DNA of 64,000 nt from SIG307 sp964609025 (lineage in GTDB: Bacteria; Bacillota; Clostridia; Lachnospirales; Lachnospiraceae), in contig CAZSQM010000005.1 of assembly GCA_964609025.1 (NCBI GenBank), positions 1 through 64,000 on the forward strand, read 5' to 3'. Position 1 is the first letter of the stretch. Each line of letters starts with the position of its first letter. This document shows positions 8,669-18,900 of the stretch, one piece after another. The position numbers were made by a program, and so were the translations under genes. The notes under the pieces were generated by a model that did not search any database, was not told the DNA's origin, and was given only the letters and a program-made list of their open reading frames with translations.

Positions 8669-10894
8669 CTATGCCTTAAACTTCTGAATCGACTCAGAAA
8701 GCTCCTTCGACTTTGCATCCAGATAATCTGCCTTTTCGCTCAACTGCTGAATCATGGACAGCTGCTCTGTAATCGTCGCGGTAACCTCCTCTGCGGAAGC
8801 CGCTACCTCCTGCGATACGGACGAAATGCTGGAAATGGAATCCACCATGTCGTTCTTGCTTTCCACCATATCGTTCATGCTGCCGAGGGTCCGCTTCAGA
8901 CCGTCTACCAGGCCTTCTACACACTTTAGGATTTCCTCAAATATCTCATTGGTTTCCTGAAGGGAATCCTGCTGAACACGAAGCATTCCCTCCGCCTTAC
9001 CGGCTGCTTCCGTCGTTGCCTTAGTCTTCTGGCAGATTGTTTCAATGATACCGTGAATCTCGTCGCTTGCACGTACCGACTGGTCCGCTAACTTTCGGAT
9101 TTCCTCCGCAACTACGGCAAACCCGCGTCCCTGTTCACCGGCTCTTGCTGCCTCAATGGAAGCATTCAGCGACAACAGATTCGTCTGCTCCGCAATATCG
9201 TTAATGGTATTTACAATACCGCCGATATGGTCGGACTGATACTGCACCTCCGCAATATTGCTTACCAGAACCTTGGTCACGCGCATTGTTTCCTCAGACT
9301 TTTCGTTCAGCATGGAAACCTTTTCACGTCCCTGCTGCAATGCGGAGATTGCTTGATCCGTGGAACGATTCATCGCATCCGTATGTTCACAGATTCCCTG
9401 CATTTTCTCCGAGAAATCCATCATCTTCGTCATACAGCGCTCGGTATCCTCCGCCTGCTGCTGCACGCCGTCCGACACATCGCTCATTGCCTGCGAAATA
9501 CCTTCCATAGCGGTATATACCGTACCGGAAGCCGTGTAAACATCCGTAGCAGCCTCCTCTACCTTCGTTCCAAAGCCCGCCATGTCCACAATCAATTCGC
9601 GGATTCGTTTCAGCATACCTGTAATAGAGTCCGCTAACGTCTTAAACTCATCCTGCCGCTTTGTTGTAACCGTGCAGGTCAAATCACCCTGTTCCACCTG
9701 TTTCATGGTACGGTCAATGTTCTTTACCTCACTGCCGATTCCGTTCGAAATCCGCAGACCAATGAACACCGCTAACGCCGCCGCTACACCTGCTGCCACA
9801 ACCGCAATTACAATAATGGCGGTGGTCTGTGCGGAAATGGTAGACTTCGGTATCAGGGTACAAAGCATCAGACCGGTCTTTCCAATCTTGTAATAGTTAA
9901 ACTGGTACGATTTCCCGTTGTATCTTACCGTTGACATTCCGCTGTCTGCTTTCCCTTCTACGGCCTTCTGATAAAAACTCTGACCGGAAAATACCGTCGT
10001 ATCAACCGGCTGCAAGGTACTTACCAGTTTGCCGTCGCTCTTTTCCTCTTTTACAACAGTTTCTCTTCCGTCAACCGTAACAATACCCTTTATGCTTCCC
10101 TTACCGAACTCCATATTGGAAAGCACTTCCGCAATATACGCTCTGCTGACGTCAAAGACCACCATTCCCTCTTTTGCGTCAGCAAATTTGGAAATAAGGA
10201 AAAAGGCGTAATCTTCATTGCTGTGTCTGGTCGGCGTATCAATGAACTCATGATAACCGAGCCATGCATTGGAGGCATTTTTACCGGCAAGATACGCCGC
10301 AGCGTCCGTGGTAAGATAGGTTTCGTAGGTTTCCTGCGGAAGCTCGTACTTTGGCATTGTACTGAAAATACAGTGCCCCCGCCGTGCAAAAACAAAGAAA
10401 TCCTCCAGATAATCCATGGTCATCTGCGTAATGCCCAAATCATACTGAATATCCTCCCGCATAACCACACTGGCACGGTCGAGCTCCTCGTAATACTTGG
10501 TGTAGTAGTCTACAAACTTTGCATCCATCAAAAGCTCTGTCATCTTTGTCTGCAAATTCTTTGTAAGCATGTCTAGGTAGCGTCCCGTCGCAGATACCGT
10601 ACCGTCTGCCGCTGCCTCATACTGCTTCGTAACCGCATTGGACGCCGTAACGGAAGAAACCGCACCCTGCAAAATGCTCACGCCGATCAGCACGGCAAAT
10701 GCAGTCATTATGGTTGTTCCGATTTTCTTTCCTTTTCCCGGTTTTAAAGCAACCTTCCGCTGTTTCTTTCCGGTGTCTGCCTTTTTCGCTCTCTGCTTCA
10801 TCTTAGGCAGCTTATCCGTTTTCACCTTTTTCACCCCTTTGATACGTTTGCGCTTCTCCTTCGGTTCTTTTGTTCCTCTCTGTACTTTTTTCAT
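8669..10894 (-). CDS. Methyl-accepting chemotaxis protein with Cache-type sensor domain
   Basis: A 741-residue transmembrane chemoreceptor. Layout: a very basic cytoplasmic N-terminus of about 58 residues (Lys/Arg-rich), TM1 at about 60-80, an extracellular sensor region to about 345 of double-Cache character, TM2 at about 350-370, a HAMP segment, then a signalling domain with the EQTNLLSLNASIEAARAGE hairpin-tip motif. The ATG at 10894 is chosen because GGGGG lies 7 bases upstream; a GTG two codons earlier is in frame. It follows the sugar permease gene by 76 bases on the same strand, so it may share the importer transcript and report on the same ligand; this is inference. The basic N-terminal extension is unusual for the family. 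Confidence 0.9.
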   Translation of the reverse strand: MKKVQRGTKEPKEKRKRIKGVKKVKTDKLPKMKQRAKKADTGKKQRKVALKPGKGKKIGTTIMTAFAVLIGVSILQGAVSSVTASNAVTKQYEAAADGTVSATGRYLDMLTKNLQTKMTELLMDAKFVDYYTKYYEELDRASVVMREDIQYDLGITQMTMDYLEDFFVFARRGHCIFSTMPKYELPQETYETYLTTDAAAYLAGKNASNAWLGYHEFIDTPTRHSNEDYAFFLISKFADAKEGMVVFDVSRAYIAEVLSNMEFGKGSIKGIVTVDGRETVVKEEKSDGKLVSTLQPVDTTVFSGQSFYQKAVEGKADSGMSTVRYNGKSYQFNYYKIGKTGLMLCTLIPKSTISAQTTAIIVIAVVAAGVAAALAVFIGLRISNGIGSEVKNIDRTMKQVEQGDLTCTVTTKRQDEFKTLADSITGMLKRIRELIVDMAGFGTKVEEAATDVYTASGTVYTAMEGISQAMSDVSDGVQQQAEDTERCMTKMMDFSEKMQGICEHTDAMNRSTDQAISALQQGREKVSMLNEKSEETMRVTKVLVSNIAEVQYQSDHIGGIVNTINDIAEQTNLLSLNASIEAARAGEQGRGFAVVAEEIRKLADQSVRASDEIHGIIETICQKTKATTEAAGKAEGMLRVQQDSLQETNEIFEEILKCVEGLVDGLKRTLGSMNDMVESKNDMVDSISSISSVSQEVAASAEEVTATITEQLSMIQQLSEKADYLDAKSKELSESIQKFKA

Positions 10895-10914
10895 AAGCAC
10901 ACCCCCTTAGGTCG

Positions 10915-10946
10915 CAATTCTACTCGGCTACAATTCTACTCAGTTA
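10915..10946. repeat. Two tandem 16-base repeats before the chemoreceptor gene
   Basis: Unit CAATTCTACTCRGYTA occurs twice head to tail (10915-10930, 10931-10946), followed by a third partial CAAT. It lies in the 76-base gap between the permease and chemoreceptor genes, right before the ribosome site. It could bind a regulator or be a chance duplication. Confidence 0.55.
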
Positions 10947-10970
10947 CAATCCTCTCCACCTTCTTCTATT

Positions 10971-11813
10971 TTACCCCTTAACGGCACCTACCGTCAAGCC
11001 CTCTACAATCTGATTACTGAACATACAGTACACGACGACGTTCGGCAGAATCGCAATAATAATCGCTGCAAACATCTGTACATAGTTCGTTTTGTACGGA
11101 GCCGCGAAATAAGAAAGCGTTACCGGAAGCGTTTTCTTCATCTTATCCGAAATAAATACCATTGCAAGCAGCAGCTCATTCCAGTTGCCGACAAACGTCA
11201 TCAAACCGGTAACGAAAAGTCCCGTCTTACTAAGCGGCAGTGCAATCGTAAAGAAACACCGGTAAATACTGCATCCGTCGATACATGCCGCCTCAAACAG
11301 CTCGCTCGGCATGGATTTAAAGAAACCTACCATAATGTAAATCGTAATCGGCAATGAAAACGTAACGTACGGTATGATAATCGAAATCAGCGAGTTCGTC
11401 AGACCAATCTTAGAGAACTGTACGAACAACGGTATCAGTACACAATGTACCGGAATCATCATACCGATCAGGAAATACGTCATTGCCGCACCGGAAAGCT
11501 TCCAGCGCATACGGCCGATAGCAAAGGCCGCCATAGAGCCGAACAGCAAACTGATGACCAAGGTAACGCCGCAGACAATGGTAGAGTTTTTCAAAGCTAC
11601 TCCCAGTTTTGCCTTCTCCCATGCCTGTTGGAAATTCACAAAATTCCAGCTTTCCGGAAGGGCAAACGGAGCCCTCATCACTTCGGCGTTTGTTTTAAAC
11701 GCTACCGTCACAATCCAGAACAGCGGTGCAAGATAAATAACCACCAAAATCGAAAGGAAAATATAAATAAAAACCTTACTTACTTTAATTTTTTTTCTGT
11801 TTTTTGCTGCCAT
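10971..11813 (-). CDS. Sugar ABC transporter permease, MalG/UgpE type
   Basis: A 280-residue integral membrane protein with six predicted helices and the EAA loop (ELFEAACIDGCS...IALPLSKTG) that docks the ATPase. It is a CUT1-type carbohydrate importer subunit. The ATG at 11813 has GGGAGG about 8 bases upstream, so the 11 codons upstream in frame are excluded. It is 13 bases downstream of the partner permease. The cluster encodes no ATPase, as is common when a shared MsmX-like ATPase is used. Confidence 0.93.
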   Translation of the reverse strand: MAAKNRKKIKVSKVFIYIFLSILVVIYLAPLFWIVTVAFKTNAEVMRAPFALPESWNFVNFQQAWEKAKLGVALKNSTIVCGVTLVISLLFGSMAAFAIGRMRWKLSGAAMTYFLIGMMIPVHCVLIPLFVQFSKIGLTNSLISIIIPYVTFSLPITIYIMVGFFKSMPSELFEAACIDGCSIYRCFFTIALPLSKTGLFVTGLMTFVGNWNELLLAMVFISDKMKKTLPVTLSYFAAPYKTNYVQMFAAIIIAILPNVVVYCMFSNQIVEGLTVGAVKG

Positions 11814-11826
11814 GTTTCTTTCCTCC

Positions 11827-12714
11827 CTACATTTCGTAATCTTCAATCTTAATGAACTTGTTGATAAGGAAAGTCAACAACAGGCACAGACCAAGCAATA
11901 CCATACCGATAGCACTTGCATAGCCCATCTTCAAATAATCAAATCCATTAAAATACAAATGCGTTGCCAATACCTCGGTTCGGTGACCCGGTCCGCCCTG
12001 CGTCATCGTGTAAATCAGGTCGAAGAACTTCAGAGAACCGATACAGGTTAAGGAAAGGGAGGTTGCTACCATCGGCTTAATCAACGGCATGGTAACATGA
12101 CGAAACGACTGTATTTTATTCGCGCCGTCAATTGCCGCAGCCTCGTAAAGGGACGGCGAAATGCCCGTAATCTGTGCCATGTAAAGCATCATCGTCTGGC
12201 CCATATACTGCCACGTTGCAACAAAGCCGATTACCCACATCGGCAGTACGATAAATCCCTTCGTACTCATCAGCCAAAGCGGGCCCTCAATTCCCATCTT
12301 TTCAAGAAGAAAGTTAATACCAATCTTCGGGTTAAAGAGGAAGGACCATAACAGACCGAGCGCTGCCGAGGAAAGCACCGCCGGCAAATAATAAATGTTC
12401 TTAAAAAAGTTTCTTCCCTTTTTAATATTGGTTAACAGAATTGCAATAAACAATCCGATAATCTGCTGAGTTACTGCGGAAAAAATCATAAAGAATAAAG
12501 AGTTCTTCACTGCCGTCCGCATAATAGCATCCTTGGTAAATAGCTTAATATAGTTGTCCAGTCCGATAAAAACCGGTTTCTGCAGATTCGTATAGTCGCA
12601 AAGAGAATAATACACAACCATTGCGATTGGAATCAGAAGGATTGCCGTAAACAAAATAAACGCCGGCAAAATAAAAAACAAAATTGCTTTTTTATCACGA
12701 AATATCTTATCCAT
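11827..12714 (-). CDS. Sugar ABC transporter permease, MalF/UgpA type
   Basis: A 295-residue permease with six predicted helices and an EAA loop (SLYEAAAIDGANK). It would pair with the downstream MalG-type subunit to import a carbohydrate. The start at 12714 is set by GGGGGA before the ATG; the reading frame stays open 38 codons upstream through an RNA hairpin region, which is not believed coding. The substrate cannot be assigned from sequence. Confidence 0.93.
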   Translation of the reverse strand: MDKIFRDKKAILFFILPAFILFTAILLIPIAMVVYYSLCDYTNLQKPVFIGLDNYIKLFTKDAIMRTAVKNSLFFMIFSAVTQQIIGLFIAILLTNIKKGRNFFKNIYYLPAVLSSAALGLLWSFLFNPKIGINFLLEKMGIEGPLWLMSTKGFIVLPMWVIGFVATWQYMGQTMMLYMAQITGISPSLYEAAAIDGANKIQSFRHVTMPLIKPMVATSLSLTCIGSLKFFDLIYTMTQGGPGHRTEVLATHLYFNGFDYLKMGYASAIGMVLLGLCLLLTFLINKFIKIEDYEM

Positions 12715-12758
12715 CAAAAGTCCCCCATATTGCTGCCAAATTGCCTTATTATTTAAAA

Positions 12759-12792
12759 ATATACGGGACCGGCATTCACCAATCCCGTATAT
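12759..12792 (-). terminator. Hairpin between binding-protein and permease genes
   Basis: Perfect 10-base arms (12759-12768 and 12783-12792; ATATACGGGA and its complement) with a 14-base loop, followed on the minus strand by a T run. Such partial terminators after solute-binding-protein genes usually allow more binding protein than permease to be made. Confidence 0.75.
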
Positions 12793-12815
12793 ATTAAGTA
12801 TCTGTGAATCAGGAA

Positions 12816-14114
12816 TTACTTGTTCCAAACATTCTCAGCGTAGAAATCCTGAATCTTCTGAAGTCCTTCTTCAACGGTGCAGCTTCCGAGGTAGATATCT
12901 ACCATTGCGTTATCGAAGCAGTTACCAGCTTCTACGGAAGCAAGGGACTCATTGTAGAAACCGAAGGTACCGGTAGACTTGGAAAGGATATCCATTACAT
13001 AGTTGAGCTGTGCCGGAGCCTTTTCCTTATCGAACTCAACATTGATAATCGGGATCTTACCACCAACTTCAGCGGTGTACTTCTGAGCAGTTTCATCGGT
13101 GAAATACTTCATAAGTGCGATACAAGCCTCTTCAGACTTCGTCGTAGCGCTCATTAAGAGGTTATCCGTCTTAACGATCATACGGTTCGGGTCAGCTCCG
13201 CCCTCGATTGCCGGGAAGGAGAATACACCACACTTAGATTCGAATGCCGGGTTGGAACCGTTAATCTGTCCGATAACCCAGGAACCCTGGATTAACATAG
13301 CAGCTTCCTCGTTGTAGAAAGCAGCCGTTGCGATATCGTTGGAATCACCGGCAGCCGTGGACTGGAAGTACTTGGAAAGCTCAACCAGCTTGTTTGCTGC
13401 GGTTACGAAAGTTTCGCTCGTCCAGTCAAGGGTACCTGCATTAACACCAGCTAAGTTGTCCGGACCGCCTGCTCTGTCGCAAAGATAACCGGCAACCATG
13501 GATAAGCACCATGCGGTACCTGCGGAACAGGAAATCGGGGTGTAGCCTGCATCCTGTAACTTCTGGCAGGCAGCGATGAACTCGGTGAAGTTCGTCGGAA
13601 CTGCTACGCCTGCGTTTGCAAACATCTCGGTGTTGTAGAATACGAGTGCTGCCGCAAAGTTCGTCGGAACTGCGTAAATCTTTCCGTCATAGGTCATTCT
13701 CTCGAAAATACCCTTCGTGAAAGTATTGTACCAATCCTTCTCCTTGTTGGTGAGAATGTCGGTCAAATCCTTTGCGGAACCGTTGTTTACGTATACGTCC
13801 ATGTTCGGACCCGGGTTACAGATGAATACATCCGGACACTCGCTTGCTGCGATCTTCGCATTCAACTTTGCGTCATACTCTTCAAGGTTCGTGGTGATAG
13901 GAGTTACATGGTACTTGCCCTCGTAATCCTTGTTAAATCTTTCGATGACTTCTTTATAGCCGATTGTGATTAAGTCTTCACTGGCATCAAGGTCATCCCA
14001 GAACATCCAGGTAATTTCCTGAACGTCTCCGCTGTCTTCCTTCTTGCTGCAGCCCGCGAATACGGTAGCTACCATAGCAACAGAAAGAAGAGCTGCTAAA
14101 AACTTCTTCTTCAT
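12816..14114 (-). CDS. Extracellular sugar-binding lipoprotein (ABC importer)
   Basis: A 432-residue family 1 extracellular solute-binding protein. Signal peptide residues 1-20 end in the lipobox FAGC, so it is anchored outside the membrane, delivering sugar to the two permeases downstream. ITWMFWDD near residue 34 and the overall MalE-like length fit CUT1 systems. The substrate is unknown. It is the first gene of the importer operon, divergent from an AraC-family regulator gene. Confidence 0.92.
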   Translation of the reverse strand: MKKKFLAALLSVAMVATVFAGCSKKEDSGDVQEITWMFWDDLDASEDLITIGYKEVIERFNKDYEGKYHVTPITTNLEEYDAKLNAKIAASECPDVFICNPGPNMDVYVNNGSAKDLTDILTNKEKDWYNTFTKGIFERMTYDGKIYAVPTNFAAALVFYNTEMFANAGVAVPTNFTEFIAACQKLQDAGYTPISCSAGTAWCLSMVAGYLCDRAGGPDNLAGVNAGTLDWTSETFVTAANKLVELSKYFQSTAAGDSNDIATAAFYNEEAAMLIQGSWVIGQINGSNPAFESKCGVFSFPAIEGGADPNRMIVKTDNLLMSATTKSEEACIALMKYFTDETAQKYTAEVGGKIPIINVEFDKEKAPAQLNYVMDILSKSTGTFGFYNESLASVEAGNCFDNAMVDIYLGSCTVEEGLQKIQDFYAENVWNK

Positions 14115-14160
14115 TGTTTTTCCTCCCTCTGGAAAATAATAAGTTTTTTGTTACAGTCAT

Positions 14161-14189
14161 ATTATACCAGTATAAAAGCACTTCTTCTA
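14161..14189 (-). promoter_or_regulatory. Probable promoter of the sugar importer operon
   Basis: A consensus TATAAT lies at 14166-14161 on the minus strand, 46 bases before the start codon; the -35 candidate TAGAAG (14189-14184) is weak, consistent with activation by the divergent AraC-type regulator. The rest of the 342-base gap 14115-14456 holds only the two promoters; no gene was seen in it. Confidence 0.5.
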
Positions 14190-14289
14190 CATAAATGTTG
14201 CTTTCATATTCCTAATTCTTGCTATTGTGCAACTTGTCGAATTTGCCGACTTTTTACCCGCGAAAATTATACCATATGGAAAAATGTAC

Positions 14290-14318
14290 TTCCAAATAGC
14301 TCGGAATTATGCTAAAAT
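14290..14318 (+). promoter_or_regulatory. Predicted promoter of the AraC-type regulator gene
   Basis: TTCCAA (14290-14295), 17 bases, TAAAAT (14313-14318) with TATGC before the -10. It leaves a leader of about 135 bases before the ATG at 14457. Confidence 0.5.
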
Positions 14319-14456
14319 AAAGACATGTACGGAACGAAGCCGTCAAAAAAGCCGGCGCAACATTGTAGCTTTTTTTACATATATTTTGCTTCCTTCGTAT
14401 ATTTCTTCCATAAATAGCACTTTTTTACTATTGCATTTTAAAGTGAGGTCAAGTCT

Positions 14457-15311
14457 ATGATTGAGAACTTACGCGGAACGCAGGAAACCATTACTTTTAA
14501 ACCGAATACGCACATTCTCCTGCACGACAACTGCAAAACCGAGGAGTATGTACCTCATTGGCACACGGCGCTCGAAATTATTATGCCTCTGACCAATCCC
14601 TATACCGCGAACTGCAACGGCAGGGATTTCACACTGCAGGAGGGGCATATCCTCATTATTAATTCCGGAACGCTCCACCATCTTCCCGCACAGCCGGGAC
14701 GGCGTATTATTTTCCAGGCGGATTTCTCGTTGCTTCGGAACATCAGCGAATTAAACTCCGCTCTCTCGCTGATTTCCTATGCGAAGGTATTTACGCCGGA
14801 AAATTCTCCCGCCATTCACACGGAGCTGCAGCAGATTCTTCTGGACATCCGGGACGAATACAGCAGCAATAACCTCCTTTCCGAAGCCGCCATCTATGCT
14901 AAGCTGATTGAGATTTTTGTACTGATCGGCCGCAATCACACCTCCAACAGTGAAATTTTCGATGTGCAGAGCGGAAAGCAAAAGGAATATGTGGAAAAGT
15001 TTATGTACATCTGCGAATACATAGACTCCCATTGTACCGAGGAGCTTTCCATCGAAGAAGTCGCGGCGCTGGTCGGTTTCAGCAAATACCACTTCTCACG
15101 CCTGTTTAAGCAGTTTACGAATACCTCCTTTTACAAATATTTGAGCCAGAAGCGGATTTCCTATGCGGAAAATCTGCTGATTACCTCTAACATCACGGTA
15201 ACGGATGTTGCGGCGAGCTCCGGCTTTCCGAGCGTTTCCGCCTTTATCCGGATGTTTAAAATCGTCAAGGGCTATACGCCGACCGAATTCCGCAGCATGT
15301 ACGAATTCTGA
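14457..15311 (+). CDS. AraC-family transcriptional regulator (cupin sensor, AraC DNA-binding domain)
   Basis: A 284-residue regulator. The N-terminal half has a cupin-like sugar-sensing domain (HWHTALEIIMPL, LINSGTLHHLP). Residues from about 183 form the two helix-turn-helix AraC domain, with SIEEVAALVGFSKYHFSRLFK and the GYTPTEFR end motif. It is divergent from the sugar importer operon and most likely activates it in response to the imported sugar. GTGAGGT precedes the ATG. A weak 6-base-pair GC hairpin lies at about 15330-15350 after the stop. Confidence 0.92.
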   Translation: MIENLRGTQETITFKPNTHILLHDNCKTEEYVPHWHTALEIIMPLTNPYTANCNGRDFTLQEGHILIINSGTLHHLPAQPGRRIIFQADFSLLRNISELNSALSLISYAKVFTPENSPAIHTELQQILLDIRDEYSSNNLLSEAAIYAKLIEIFVLIGRNHTSNSEIFDVQSGKQKEYVEKFMYICEYIDSHCTEELSIEEVAALVGFSKYHFSRLFKQFTNTSFYKYLSQKRISYAENLLITSNITVTDVAASSGFPSVSAFIRMFKIVKGYTPTEFRSMYEF

Positions 15312-15357
15312 GCCGTTTCCGCCCTTACCGGCAGTCTGTACCGCTGCCGCACCGCGC

Positions 15358-15386
15358 TTGCTTTTTACTATATGTTATGCTACACT
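15358..15386 (+). promoter_or_regulatory. Predicted promoter of the PH-domain protein gene
   Basis: TTGCTT (15358-15363), 17 bases, TACACT (15381-15386) with an extended TGC. It lies 38 bases before the start codon. It could also serve the copper-protein gene downstream. Confidence 0.6.
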
Positions 15387-15424
15387 GAACTCACAAATAC
15401 CACACAGCCCAAGGAGGAACTCTC

Positions 15425-15844
15425 ATGGCAGAAAAAACCGTAGCACTTGCAAACCAGAACGAAATCATATGGAAAGACAGAAAACGCACCAAGCTGTTCG
15501 CCCTGCCTTGGACCTTCACCGTTTACCGTCTGACGAAGGACCGCCTGTTAATCAAGCGGGGCTTTTTTACGACCTGTGAGGACGAAGTGCGCCTTTACCG
15601 CATTCTGGACATTTCCTTAAAAAGAACCCTGCTTCAGAAGCTATTCGGTACCGGCAGCATTCTCTGCCATTCCAGCGATAAAACGATGGGCGATTTTGAA
15701 ATTATCAATGTAAAAAACTCCGTCGAGGTAAAGGGGATTCTTTCCGACCTCATCGAAAAGGAACGCATGGAAAAACGCGTATCCAACCGCGAGTTTATCA
15801 GCGGCGGAGAATGCGACTTTGACGACGACGAGGACAGAGAGTAA
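15425..15844 (+). CDS. Bacterial PH-domain protein (YdbS/YdbT-like)
   Basis: A 139-residue protein whose core (about residues 25-115) looks like a bacterial pleckstrin-homology domain: YRLTKDRLLIKRGFF followed by EVRLYRILDISLKR is the typical pattern. There are no clear transmembrane helices, unlike YdbS. The C-terminus is strongly acidic (GGECDFDDDEDRE). AAGGAGG lies 7 bases before the ATG. Function unknown; a peripheral membrane role is possible. It is 107 bases upstream of the multicopper gene. Confidence 0.75.
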   Translation: MAEKTVALANQNEIIWKDRKRTKLFALPWTFTVYRLTKDRLLIKRGFFTTCEDEVRLYRILDISLKRTLLQKLFGTGSILCHSSDKTMGDFEIINVKNSVEVKGILSDLIEKERMEKRVSNREFISGGECDFDDDEDRE

Positions 15845-15880
15845 TCTCCTCTGTCCCATTGTGCCTGTTACGGGAACACG

Positions 15881-15939
15881 CTTTCAAATTTACCATATAT
15901 TAAATTGAAATAGTATCTATTTCAATTCCAATTTGAAAG
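15881..15939 (+). promoter_or_regulatory. Nested inverted repeats overlapping the ribosome site of the copper protein gene
   Basis: Inner repeat: perfect 11-base arms at 15903-15913 and 15917-15927 (AATTGAAATAG / CTATTTCAATT). Outer repeat: perfect 10-base arms at 15881-15890 and 15930-15939 (CTTTCAAATT / AATTTGAAAG). The outer right arm covers the first bases of the ribosome site (AAAGGAG, 15936-15942). It could be an operator for a dimeric repressor, an RNA structure hiding the ribosome site, or both. It matches no Fur, PerR, CsoR or CopY box I know. Confidence 0.7.
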
Positions 15940-15951
15940 GAGTTTTCCGAG

Positions 15952-18900
15952 ATGACAAATTTGTCGGATTATCCGAAGCAGACATTTGTCAGAACCTTTG
16001 ATATAGAAGCAATTTCCATCCCTATCGTCTATAACAAATACGGAGATCACGACCCGAACGGTATGCTTTATGTACTGAAAAAAGATTCCGAACGGATTCG
16101 ACAGAAGGCGAAGGAGAATTTTGAGCTTGACCCTCCTCAGCCTTATCAAGAAGTTCAGCCGCTTGTTCTCCGGGCTAATGCGGGGGATGAGATTCGAATC
16201 AATTTCTATAACAGGTTGAATCGAAGAGCCTCCCTGCATGTACAGGGACTGCGCTATGATGTTCTGACTTCGGACGGTGCAAATGTAGGAAACAACCCCG
16301 ATACTACCACTATGGATTCCATTCAGTATGTATGGTATGCAGAAAGGGAAGGGGTCTATCTGTTCTCCGACTTAGGAGATCCCCGAAGCAGCGAAGACGG
16401 CACCAACGTACACGGACTGTTCGGTGCGGTGATTGTGGAAAAACCGCAGTCCGAATGGTACGACCCTGTCACCGGTAAAGAAATCGAAAGCGGCCTGTTT
16501 GCGGATATTTATCATCCCACAGCCCCTGCCTTCCGTGAATATGCGGTTTTCTTCCACGATGAACTGGAAATCAAAAACAAGGACGGCGAACAGCCCGTTG
16601 ACCCGCATACGGGGCTGCCGAACGGCACCACAGGCATCAGCTACCGCAGCGAGCCCATGCGTAACCGGCCGCCGTTAGACGAGTTGCACCATGTCGTAAC
16701 GGGGGAGGATATCTCCATGAGTTCCTGGTCCTACGGCGACCCTGCGCCGCCGATTTTGCGAGCCTATGCCGGAGACCCGGCAAAAATCAGGCTGATTCAC
16801 GGCGGTATAAAAGAAACCCATGTATTTCATCTGCACAATCACCAGTGGAAGTTAGAGCCGAACGACCCGAAATCTACCATCATCGATTCCATTTCCATCA
16901 GTCCTCAGGAATGCTACACCTTGGATATTCTGTACGGCGCCGGAAGCCTGACAAGAACCATCGGCGACGCAATTTTCCACTGCCATCTCTATCCGCATTT
17001 CCACGAAGGTATGTGGACGCTCTGGCGAATTTTCGACCGGCTTGAGGACGGAACCGGGAAATATCCGGACGGTACGCCGATTGAACAGCTCCTTCCGTTA
17101 AAAGACCGTCCCCTCCCGCCAAAGAAGGACTCCCTCCACCCTGGCTATCCGAACTATATAAACGGAACCTTCGGGGAGCGTCCTCTCCAGCCCCCGCTCG
17201 GAATCCTGAACCCGGACGGAACAAACAAAATTTCCCCGACCCCGCTTGAAGCGGCAAATTTCGTACCGGATTTTGTACCGGGTGCCCTGTATTCGGAAAC
17301 CTGCCCGTGCAAATGTCCGAAGGAGGTCAAGGTATTCGAGCTTGCGGTTGTACAGGCAAAAATCGTTTATAACCGCTACGGCTGGCACGACCCGCAGGGA
17401 CGCTTTTTCGTTCTGAAAGAAGACGTGGAGCGCCACGGAACCCTTGAAAATTACCTTGATAAAGTCAACAGCGGAAAAATCAGACCCGAACCTCTTGTTA
17501 TCCGCGCCAACGCAGGGGATTGTGTGGAAATCCGGCTGACCAATCTTCTGCCGGAATTTATTGAAGAAAGTCCGTTCCAGTTAAAAACGCTGACCGATAT
17601 CATCGGCTTTCATATCCATCTTGTAAAGTTTGATACCATCGTATCGGACGGTGCGGCGAACGGCTGGAACAATATTGCCGGTGCGAAGAAATATGAAACG
17701 CTGATTGAACGGTTCTACGCCAACGAGGAACTGAACACTGTCTTCTTCCATGATCACCTGTTTGCAAATTCTCATCAGCAACACGGCATGTTCGGCGCAC
17801 TGCTCATCGAACCGGCAGGCTCGGTATTTCTGAATCCCAAAAACGGCAGACCTCTCACGAACGGTGCAAATGCGGTAATCCGGAAAGCAAACGGAGAATC
17901 TTACCGTGAGTTCGCCATGTTTGTGCATGACTTTGCGCTGCTGTTCGACAAAGACGGAATGCCGCTAAATCCGCCGGAGCATCCCGGCTCGGATGATGAC
18001 CCCGGCGTTATGGGAATCAGCTACCGCTGCGAGCCTGTGCGGGAGCGCCTGAAAAAGAGAAACGACCCGTCCCATATCTTCAGCTCGCGCAGATACGGCG
18101 ACCCTGCAACACCGATTCTGGAAACCTATCCGGGCGACCCTATGATAATCCGCCTACTTGACGGTGCCCACGAGGAACAGCATGCCTTCAATATTGACGG
18201 AATGTCCTGGAGAAAAGAGCTTACCGACCCTGTTTCCCCTATTGTTGCGGAACAGACCATCGGTATCTCCGAAGCCTTTAATATCCGCATTGACGAGTAT
18301 TACGGTGCCGGAGATTATCTGTATTACTTCGGCGGCATTGACGATATCTGGCTCGGTCTATGGGGAATTATCAGAGCCCACCGCAGCCGCCAAAAGCATC
18401 TGCGTCCGCTATGCAACCCGAACAAACCCGTCCCGTTTCCGGTTTGCCCGCCGAAGGACGGTAACATCCGAAAATTTGAGATTGCTGCAATTCAGACGGA
18501 TATCGAATACAACCGTTACGGCGACCACGACCCGGAGGGGATGCTTTTTGTTCCGTTAGAAGATGCGGAAGCGGTAAAATCCGGCAGAAAAAAACCGATA
18601 CCGCTCATCTTACGCGCCAATGCGGGGGACTGGATTGAAGTCACACTGCACAACCGGTTTGACCGGGCGGTGCTGTACCATGATTATCCGTCCGTTCCGC
18701 TGGATATGCCGCACAAACCATCGAACAGAATGTCCTTAAGCCCGCAGTTTCTGAAACGCTCCCAGCTATGCTCGTCCGGCGTAAACGTAGGCTTCAACAG
18801 ACCGGAACAGACCGTCGCTCCCGGTGAATGTATCAAATATTTGTGGTATGCCGACAAAGAATACGGAACCTGTATGCTGAACTCCTTCGGGGATTTGCGC

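Noticed and set aside
10915..10946. CRISPR-like repeat
   Set aside because: Two adjacent 16-base units without spacers do not form an array.
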